Shown here: one piece after another, positions 56,940 through 64,000 of the stretch
Numbering within the stretch: position 1 is the stretch's first letter
Layout: each line of letters starts with the position of its first letter
Source of the DNA: Thelephora terrestris
Lineage: Eukaryota > Basidiomycota > Agaricomycetes > Thelephorales > Thelephoraceae
Direction of reading: 5' to 3'
DNA length: 64,000 nt
Assembly (NCBI GenBank): GCA_015956445.1
Contig: WIUZ02000016.1
Coordinates: 892,850 to 956,849, forward strand
Program-made: the position numbers and the translations under genes
The notes under the pieces: generated by a model
Database searches by the model: none
What the model was told of the DNA's origin: nothing
What the model saw: only the letters and a program-made list of their open reading frames with translations

Positions 56940-57535
56940 TCATGCGTGCATGGCCGCTGCTTGAGCGAGGAACAAGAACATGTCTGCCTCGCTCTCTTCT
57001 TCGGTTGCCTTGCGGTCGTCTTTTTTGTTGAGGCGGTCTCCGGCGACATCGAAGAACGGCATGCCGATGGCTTTGATGAGCGCCTCGTACGCTTCCCTAG
57101 GAACATGCCGAGTCAGTCTGGGCGAACGTTACATAAATGAAAAACTTACAGGTACTGTTCGCTTAGATAATAACTCAGCTCGAGCTGAGTGAACGTGTTG
57201 ATCATCATCGCGTATTCCGGGTCGGCGTCTGCCACATTCTCTTTGATGGCGGCTTCCGCCGCCGCGTTGAGCATGTTGAGGCGTTCTCGGCAATGTGCCG
57301 AGATCAAGGTCCGGACTCTCGGCGTGCAAAGGCTGGAGACCGCGTCAAAATAAGCGTTCCTGATGGGAAGCGCTGTCAGGTATGACATTCAATTGAGTAA
57401 TTGATGGCAGACTCACTGGTGTTGGCGTTGAATCCTCGCTTGCTCCAGGTATCTTTCCTCCAGGCGGGGGGGCATCCACTGGAAGGGGGAATTGCGAGTA
57501 GGGTGTAAATGAATGGTGAAGGGCAGTCCGGCCAT
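56940..57535 (-). CDS. Unknown small gene, upstream copy of a tandem pair
   Basis: Starts MAGLPFTIHLHPTRNSPFQW and continues PPRLEERYLEQARIQRQHQ to a donor at about 57416. Further pieces are FDAVSSLCTPRVRTLISAHC, NMLNAAAEAAIKENVADADP, MMINTFTQLELSYYLSEQYL and ALIKAIGMPFFDVAGDRLNK, ending FLAQAAAMHA. It is intact as far as I can see. It shares the motif order MIN..TQLEL and (D)V.GD.L with its neighbour. The product is predicted mostly helical, about 150 residues. It lies next to the right end of the transposon and its role is unknown. Confidence 0.58.
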
Positions 57536-57873
57536 TTTTGCAGAGGGGAAAGGGGGAAGGCGGTCGCACTTGTGCCATATCTCATGTTTTATTAATTATA
57601 TATATCTGTGACTACGTGTGACTACTACTGTACAGTTGAGGCCCGACCGTCCTCAACTGTGAAGGTCTGCAGGGCGTCCGCCAGATATGGCCACGTCTCA
57701 CGTGATCTGGGCTGGCAGAACCCCCGGTCACACTTGGGTCACACCAAGGGTTGAACTGGTCCCTCGTCGGATCAAGATCAGCGGGGCGCCCGCAGGATCT
57801 TGGTTCGGCTGGCCTGATCTGGCCCGGCATTCTCCGTCTGGCCAGATCAGGCTGGGACAAGTTTGCTGATGTA

Positions 57874-59358
57874 GAACCAGGAGATAAGACCTGGGCAGGT
57901 CCCACTATTATCTCGGCATTTCCACAGGTCTTCACCATTTTCTTGTGCTTGATTAAGACTCCCTTTGACTTGAAGGCAGAACCACAGATATCACAGCAAT
58001 ACTGATCAAAATAGACTGGAAGGCCTGGTATTGCTGTGGGAAAGGCTTTAGGTTTAGGGTGCAACTTCATTGGGTCCTGGAGTTTGTGGTCTCCAATAAG
58101 TTTGTCACAGTACTCTCTGTTACAAAAGGCAAGTCTTCCCCCTTTTCTGAAATCTTGGTGATCAAGGCATCCACCCTTGCAATGGAGGTGCTTGTACAAG
58201 TGAGCCGGGATAATGGTTGTTTCACAGAGGGTACAGATAGCAATCCTATACTTGAGGTTGATTATAATCCCAAGTTTCTTCATTTCAGGATTCTGTAAGG
58301 TTTCCTTTCCAAATGGTAATGTTACAGTAGACTTGGCATGGTACCCTGAGAAAAAATCAATACAGGTATCTTTGATGCTTGATATAGCCCTTACCCCAAC
58401 CCTTGCCATCTCCACCACTACCAGTTGAGTGGATAGGGATCTGAGAAACATCTGAAAGGTGGTCAGAGAAGTCTCTTCAAAATCAGTACTCTGGCCCCTT
58501 ACCAATCCTTTCATTATGGTCATCCTTTTCCTCACCCTCACTCTCATCAGTGTCTTCTTCATCAATGTATTCTCCATCACTGTCCTCCCTATTGCCATCC
58601 CCATTGTCACCACTACCTTCCTCAGGTGGGAGGAGAAAGGCTTTGGCAACTGAAAGGATGTTAGCAAAGGATAATTTCGAAAAATGCACACTTACGGTTT
58701 CTATCTTGACCTGACCTTTGACGTTTCATCAGCTGGGGTGAGACAACAATGTCCATGTGGGTGTCTTCTGGAAGGTAATCAGCCAGAAGCCCTCATCATT
58801 GTTGCTAGAACTCACCGTCACTCTCATTGCTGCCTTCTGCTTCAATGGACATACTGACAATGCTCTCTCCAATGGAAAAACTTCCATCAATATCCATTGG
58901 TTCTACTGAAAGAGATCAGTGAAAAATCCTTCCACTTCTGGCACCTGCTCATACCCTCACCAAGTTCATCACCACTATCACTATCTCTGGTGGACTCACT
59001 ACCCTTTCCACTCACACTCAGCATGTCCTGGTGTTCTGGTTTGGAGCATTTGTTGGCATGAGTCTGTAAAGCCTGTGTCATAGTTGAACTTCATGCACAC
59101 AGGGTCAACTCACCTGAAATGTTGCAGAATTTATATTTGAATATGGACAACGAACACAACGAAAGAGTCCACGCTTATCCCGGTTGAGCTTCCTTTGAGG
59201 GGAACCTGGGTACCGAATTATGATTTCATCGGTATGGACTTCCCTTCTGTGTTTGAGGATGTTTGAGAACTGCTGATCACAAGGTTTGCAACGTCCTCTG
59301 GCAACAGTTGTGTTTTAGAATGTAGTATGTATTTAAACATGGGTTCTCACCGAGCCAT
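57874..59358 (-). CDS. OrsD (DUF3505)-type zinc-finger protein, N-terminal part
   Basis: The gene starts with an 8-nt exon (ATGGCTCG, 59358-59351) followed by a short intron, then RCKPCDQQFSNILKHRREVH and FRCVRCPYSNINSATF...THANKC: two C2H2-like fingers. An acidic linker follows, then the OrsD-like core: LKYRIAICTLCETTIIPAHLYKH, then FPTAIPGLPVYFDQYCCDIC and FKSKGVLIKHKK, a further C2H2-type finger. It runs to VLSPGS where the Plavaka-type transposon inserted (TA at 57872). The gene continues at 48597 and 45817. DUF3505 proteins often form the N-terminal part of long basidiomycete proteins, some with RecQ helicases; no helicase motif is visible here. Function unknown. Confidence 0.72.
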
Positions 59359-59469
59359 CACGTGGTTTGGGGTAGTGTGGTTAGAGGTGGGAGGCAAACA
59401 AAAGCTTAATAAAGGCAGTGAATTAGTGCAATTTCATACACAACGATATGGCAAAATAAAATACGAGAA

Positions 59470-60290
59470 ATGATAGGGTTTAAAACAACCCGTCCGTGCC
59501 AGTGGCATGATGGTTGGCTCAGAAATGTCCTGTTTACACCAAGAATGATATTTTGGTGTGGCAATGAGATGGCAGGGTCAAAATAACCCGTCCTTTCCCA
59601 ACAGCAAGATGGTTTCGTCAGAAACACACCGAAAACGACACTTTCGTGCCTGCGGCAAGACAACGGGGCCGAGAACAACCCGTTCATACAGGCAGCGAGA
59701 TACCCTTGCCAGGAATTTCACGTTTACACCGAAAACGACACCTTCGTGTGGGAAATGAGACGGCAGGGTCAAAACCTAGGGCCCAAATAACCCGTCCTTC
59801 CCAACGGCAAGATCGTTGAGTCAGAAACACACCAAAAGACACTTTCGTGCCTGCGGCAAGACAACGGGGCCGAGAACAACCCGTTCATACAGGCAGCGAG
59901 ATACCCTTGCCAGGAATTTCACGTTTACACCGAAAACGACACCTTCGTGTGGGAAATGAGACGGCAGGGTCAAAACCTAGGGCCCAAATAACCCGTCCTT
60001 CCCAACGGCAAGATCGTTGAGTCAGAAACACACCAAAAGACACTTTCGTGCCTGGGGCAACACGGCAGGGCCAAGAACAACCCGTCTGTGCCAGTGGCGA
60101 GGTGGTTTCAGGCTCACCAAAACGACACTTTCGCATGGGAAATGAGACAGCGGGGTAAAAATGACCCGTCCTTCCCAACGGCGAGACGGTTGAGCCAGGA
60201 ATGTCACATTGCATCCCGAAAACGGCACCTTCGTGTCGGCAATGAGATGAAACGGTCGAAAATAAGACACCTACCAGGAACTTTTTCTAA
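59470..60290. repeat. Minisatellite: about 67-bp units in a 201-bp higher-order repeat
   Basis: A unit of about 65-68 bp containing GAAATGAGACGGCAGGG, AACCCGTCCTTCCCAACGGC and CACYTTCGTG recurs about twelve times with variation. From 59641 a three-unit block is repeated almost exactly with a period of 201 bp (CTTTCGTGCCTG at 59642, 59843 and 60044). Open frames inside are by-products of the repeat. It lies just upstream of the OrsD-type gene start. Confidence 0.85.
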
Positions 60291-60410
60291 ATTGCAGGAG
60301 GTGAGCAGCGGCACAAACAGGAACGCGTGTCTCGCGACCCTCAAAAGCTCCGAGACCCCATACCCCCATATTTGGGAGTGATTACTAAATACAGTAACCA
60401 AAAATGAGTG

Positions 60411-60512
60411 GTAGCGCCGACAAGCGGCATGGCCCATGACCGGTCCTTAGGCTTAGCACGGAATCCCGCTATTATATAACCGTAGCGCCGACAAGCGGCA
60501 TTGCCCACGACC
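60411..60512. repeat. Direct repeat GTAGCGCCGACAAGCGGCAT
   Basis: Two copies, at 60411 and 60482 (71 bp apart), are identical for 20 bases and similar beyond. They lie between the minisatellite and the 3' end of the next gene. They may be remnants of a small tandem array. Confidence 0.6.
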
Positions 60513-60730
60513 CCCTTTGCCTTCCCAAGCGCGTGTAATCTCGAGGGCGGTCGAAGATGCGCATGTCAATGATTTTAATGTTTGAGGGGAGCAGTACGTG
60601 TATTATCACTCTCCACGTATTTTATAAAGGATACTTTGGTCCGGTACACAAGATTTTGTCGGTCAGTCTGCAAATGTTCATCTCTCCTTCTGATATCGTA
60701 CACGATCCCCCATTCCTCCTCCTCAACCCA

Positions 60731-62300
60731 TCACAAGCAAAGGTCTTCCCCTTTCACACGACTGCGCTGCCCATACTCCGGCAGCTCCTCCTCCACAGAT
60801 TCCACCCCGAAAGCGCCCGGGTGTTCTCCCGATTCATAGTCGCTGAAGGGGTCCACGGGGTCAGCGAGCAGCACTATGGCCAGGATATTGAGGTAGACGG
60901 CGGTTGTGAGTCCTCGAGGAAGGTCTTCCCAGTCCTGCACAGCTTTAGGAAGGGCGCCCTTCTTGACGGAAAACAACATCATCACCGCAGCGTCCTTCTT
61001 AATGTCTTCCAAGTAGGGTCTTTCCCAGTAGTTCCCCAGGCGCAATTGGTCCCGCCCGTCGTAAACCGGGACCGAGGGAAGTATTAAAATTGTTGCTGTG
61101 CGATGCAAGAAACTGTGGTGCTCACTCGTATCACCTTCCTTCAATGTGGGGCCGTCAATGGGCGCCATATTTTGCCTTCCTTTCCTTTTCGTGGAGGGGC
61201 CGCCCTTGAAACGACTGGTGCCAAATGTTACGCCTCCCTTGAACGATTGAAAGTAAAGAACGCGCTGTTGAAAGACGTTCGCGAGCACGGCCACGAAACG
61301 ATGCCACCCGTGTGCAAACGGTGTTACACATATCTGCCGAATTCCTGAGTTCGCGAAGTACGCGGCTTGCCCGTTCAAACTGGCGACAACCCAGGAGCTG
61401 TTTTCTTGAGATCGCAAGTAGCCCGTGGTCGGGTTTAAGGACAAGGTGGCCGGATCCCGGAGGGCAACGTTAACGATACCGCCTTTCGGTACTACCAACG
61501 TCGTGATGTCGGGGTGACCCGCGCACTTAAGCAGCCTCCTGCAAACTACGTGAGCACGTGAAGACGGATTCCCATTCACTTACAATGCATGGGTGGGACG
61601 GTACAACTCAAGCACGTTCTCCACAGGGACGATCGTGAAGTCCAAGCTTCCATCCCCGGCCATCCACGTAGAAACAGCGATCCCAGCTCTCAAAATGGTG
61701 TCGTCTCCAGCAAACCTCGACCTACAATGCCGTTAGAATGAGACCGTCCAGCATACGACAAACATACGCGAACGGGTTGGTACTAAAAAGGGTTTCAGCC
61801 GGTGGCGATTAATTCCCTCAGTATCAAACTTACCCGATAGCCCGAGCAAATACATCCTCAGGTGCCAGGTTGTGGGGAGCGCGGGGCGCGTCCGGATCAA
61901 TACTCCCATCACCTGTATGGCCCCCGGCTGGGTGGGCAGCTTCCGCGACGGATGCGGTGGAAGTGTCGGAGGCGGGTTCCAAGGGATAGTTGCTCTGCGG
62001 CCCTTGGGCGCCGTTCAGCTCAATGGGCGGTTCGTTGTTGTTTATAGCGTTCGAGTGTGACAGCTCAGCAACGGCCGCGTCAAGCTCCCCCGCCGGGGGT
62101 TGAAGTGTTGCGGGGGACGAAAGAGCGCGGGAGGGTGCCTCGTCATCGACGATTGAAGGCAGCGCCGATAGGTTGAGAGGGCTTCCCGTTTGGCAATCGT
62201 GGGCCGACGCCTGGTCAGAAGGGCGATCCGGAGTCTTGGGAATCTTTGATTGGCGACCACTAACGGCTGCAGAATCGTCGGTCCTGTTCCTCTTAACCAT
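60731..62300 (-). CDS. Unknown protein, intact multi-exon gene with 15-nt microexon
   Basis: The ATG at 62300 starts MVKRNRTDDSAAVSGRQSKI. Exon 1 ends at 61834. A 15-nt exon (near 61782-61768, giving TNPF) follows, then an exon with RFAGDDTILRAGIAVSTWM and LDFTIVPVENVLELYRPTHA, and a last exon with CRRLLKCAGHPDITTLVVPK, SWVVASLNGQAAYFANSGI, HGWHRFVAVLANVFQQRVL and IKKDAAVMMLFSVKKGALP, ending in an acidic tail (VEEELPEYGQRS). Phases agree throughout, giving a protein of about 490 residues with no stop or frame slip. The N-terminal third is polar and disordered; the rest looks globular with no motif I recognise. It may be a host gene or transposon cargo. Confidence 0.65.
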
Positions 62301-63584
62301 GTTGGAGGATCGGTGGGTGAGGGTGCCAAACGTGCTATCAGATGTCCTTAAATACTTCGGCCACGGAGTGGGGAATACGTTGACGACGTTGGGTAGACAG
62401 CGTCTGGGCCCCCCTAGCTTGTAAGCAGTCGTCCAGCGTGGGTTAGTGCCCGTGCAATCATGATTGATAAGTCTGGACCCACCCCCCTCGCGGAAACCGG
62501 TTATCCGCGGTCTCGACATTCCGCCCTCACAATCGTCCTGGTGCGCCAAATCCGTCTTGTTTGTGGGATCTCGGCCCAAAACCCAAGATGACCGCGCCAC
62601 CACGTCATGCAATGGCGTTCAACCCCTGGGACTGCGTCCAGAACACCCCTCGTCGGGCCCTTGTTCGTCCCACGGTGTTTAGCGCCCTCACACTTTAGTA
62701 AACCCCCTGGGCGCAGCGTTCAAAACTTAGTTACGACACAAGAAACGGGTGATGAATGACGTACAACCTCTTACCCGTTGGGCGTTAGGAACTGTCTTGA
62801 AGCCTGTGGATTGTCGATGTATTTCGGCCGACCGATGATCTGTCATAGAGACGAAACCGTGGACGACGCGTGATCATTGGTCGGCCACCGGAGTGCCAGT
62901 GGCAAGCCAGTGTATGTGGAGACTCGAGCGTACGGTTTCGGATCAGGGAGATCGTAAACTTTTTCGTCCTGAAGGGCCAAAACTTCGCGGCCCGAGGGCT
63001 CTGGATCTCGAAGATCTCCCGAAGCTCACGGGGGATCCAGAATGCCGTTAGGCAGTAGTCCCGGTCTTGTTCCCGGCGACTGCGGTGCGCGTTTGGCTGC
63101 GGGCAAGGTTGAGGAATTGGAAAACCACAGGGTAAGTATCCATTTTCGACCGGCAAGCCTTGGGAACGGCCAGAGGGTTAAGGTGTGATGAACAGATGGA
63201 ACACGTGCGAAATCTTGTGCGGAGTTTCCCAGTGCCGTATGTAGTTGTATAACCGCTTGGCACGTATCACTCTTGCTTGCTCTGGCTCGTCACCGCCAAC
63301 ATCGCCAACGATTATCCCCTCCACATTTCCCCTCTTTCTAACCTATTTCCGTCCTTTCCAAACCTGCTGGCGGCGTAGCCGAAGAAAGCCCTTCGTCCCA
63401 CTCCTTCCTTGATGACCGGTTTCGCGCGTCTTGTTTCATTCAGTTCCCCACCGTTCAAACTCACCCTATTCTGTGATGGCTTTAGTGCTCGAATTGCATC
63501 GCCCGGATGTTCAAGATCACCGTGGATTCGGACACCATCCAGAATTACATGAAGTCCTCCCGCCGCCCATGCAAAACCGCGGGC

Positions 63585-63620
63585 AAAAACCTCGACCCGC
63601 GCCGGGTCGAGGGTTGTTTT
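63585..63620. repeat. Palindrome AAAACCTCGACCCGC / GCCGGGTCGAGG
   Basis: The left arm AAAACCTCGACCCG pairs with CGGGTCGAGG plus a T-rich end. It is the same family as 918-950 and 63646-63678. A-rich and T-rich edges around a GC core resemble a compact hairpin such as a miniature transposon end. Confidence 0.65.
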
Positions 63621-63645
63621 ATTCGGTGATGGCACCCGGTCGGCT

Positions 63646-63678
63646 AAAACCTTGACCCGCCGCGGGTCGAGGTTTTTT
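63646..63678. repeat. Palindrome AAAACCTTGACCCGC / GCGGGTCGAGGTTTT
   Basis: A nearly perfect palindrome with one mismatch and an adjacent CGC/GCG centre, 61 bp from the previous copy. The pair could be the two ends of a very small insertion (about 94 bp) or two independent copies. Confidence 0.65.
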
Positions 63679-64000
63679 ACCCGACGCGTAATTGGCTAAT
63701 TCCTGTCCTTCCTTCAGCCACGATCGTCGAAGAGACCATTGCGACCGTTGACCACTTTCTCGGTCTTCTCGCAATTTCGAGGGGGCGTTCATCCACCGCA
63801 CGCACAAGGAAAAGCATTTCAGCAAGTTCGTCCAGCGGATCTTACAGACCGCCGAAGTAAGCAACACCGATATCCTCGTCACCTCATTTATTTGAGGAGG
63901 GCGAGGGCCCACCTTTCTGTCGACACCGAGGAATGGGCACTTCACCGAGTTTTTCTCGGAGCACTCCTTTGGCTCACAAGTATACAAACGATTCGACGCT

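Larger units (their letters stand above)
48598..57871. mobile_element. Plavaka-type DNA transposon, 9.27 kb, TSD TA, with cargo genes
   Basis: The ends are CATCAGCAGATTAGTCC and, reversed, CATCAGCAAACTTGTCC, and TA lies directly outside both (48596-48597 and 57872-57873). AGATCTGGCCAG-type words recur in both subterminal regions (48,620-48,800 and 57,660-57,860), as in CACTA-like elements where transposase binds subterminal repeats. Inside are a Plavaka-type transposase (51607-55784, plus strand), a DUF6698 gene (49965-51445), a possible small gene (49070-49535) and a tandem pair of unknown genes (56113-57535), all on the minus strand. The element splits an exon of the OrsD-type gene. The superfamily is inferred from the transposase. 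The TA duplication with CATCAG ends is unusual for CACTA elements. Confidence 0.82.
62301..64000. other. No supported gene; two small palindromes at right edge
   Basis: The minus frames at 62785-63156 and 63312-63987 lack clear coding character or family similarity. The first could be a 5' exon of a gene leaving the window. Two GACCCGC hairpins (63585-63620 and 63646-63678) are described separately. Confidence 0.45.

Noticed and set aside
43675-59358. RecQ helicase part of the OrsD-type protein
   Set aside because: No Walker A or DExH motif was found in any of the three gene pieces.
59470-60290. Protein-coding exons on either strand (frames of 66-109 codons)
   Set aside because: Frames follow the minisatellite unit and carry no motif.
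1-64000. CRISPR arrays, rRNA genes, bacterial operons or a prophage
   Set aside because: No spaced direct repeats of CRISPR type and no rRNA-like sequence; introns and gene families are eukaryotic.

Overview
This window looks like transposon-rich fungal DNA, most likely from a basidiomycete (Agaricomycetes). The evidence is small GT-AG introns of about 40-100 bp, a FunK1-type fungal protein kinase, a Plavaka-type transposase, DUF6698 and OrsD (DUF3505) proteins, and a Helitron with a fungal Rep/helicase. There is no ordinary gene-dense stretch. Most host genes are broken or split by mobile elements. All domain names come from reading the translations; no database search was run.

Layout, left half. 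1.8-7.4 kb is a Helitron protein gene whose N-terminus is encoded by a ladder of identical-length 150-bp exons. 7.56 kb begins a decayed copy of a larger element seen intact at 9,875-13,174, which sits inside a minus-strand host gene. 13.7-16.8 kb is a FunK1 kinase gene split by a 501-bp MITE, followed by a Fes1-like pseudogene (17.8-19.0 kb) and a predicted membrane protein (19.2-21.1 kb). 24.7-33.2 kb is a second copy of the 2-3 kb element, itself carrying a young full-length Ty1/copia retrotransposon (25,110-31,200). A decaying polyubiquitin pseudogene follows (33.2-34.1 kb).

Layout, right half. 35,680-40,438 is a 4.76-kb foldback element with no genes, almost a perfect palindrome, holding telomere-like TTTAGGG/TTAGG arrays. 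40.7-43.0 kb holds relics of two chromatin-regulator genes (KDM5-like, then EPL1-like). 43.7-59.4 kb is one minus-strand OrsD-type host gene cut by two insertions: a third copy of the 2-3 kb element inside an intron (45,877-48,149), and a 9.27-kb Plavaka-type DNA transposon inside an exon (48,598-57,871) that carries a DUF6698 gene and a tandem pair of unknown small genes. 59.5-60.3 kb is a minisatellite with a 201-bp higher-order period, followed by one unknown gene (60.7-62.3 kb).

The most interesting observation is the repeated 2.3-3.3 kb element. Three copies start with TGT, end in CCTGACA, are flanked by perfect 5-bp target duplications (TGGGG, GGTTG, GGGCA), and have no second LTR and no gag-pol. 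Each encodes, antisense to a plus-strand TATA box near its right end, a coiled-coil or charged protein with its own TATA box 60-100 bp upstream. They look like giant solo LTRs whose U3 carries an antisense gene. A second theme is decay by CGA-to-TGA nonsense changes in unrelated genes, as expected from CpG deamination or a RIP-like process.
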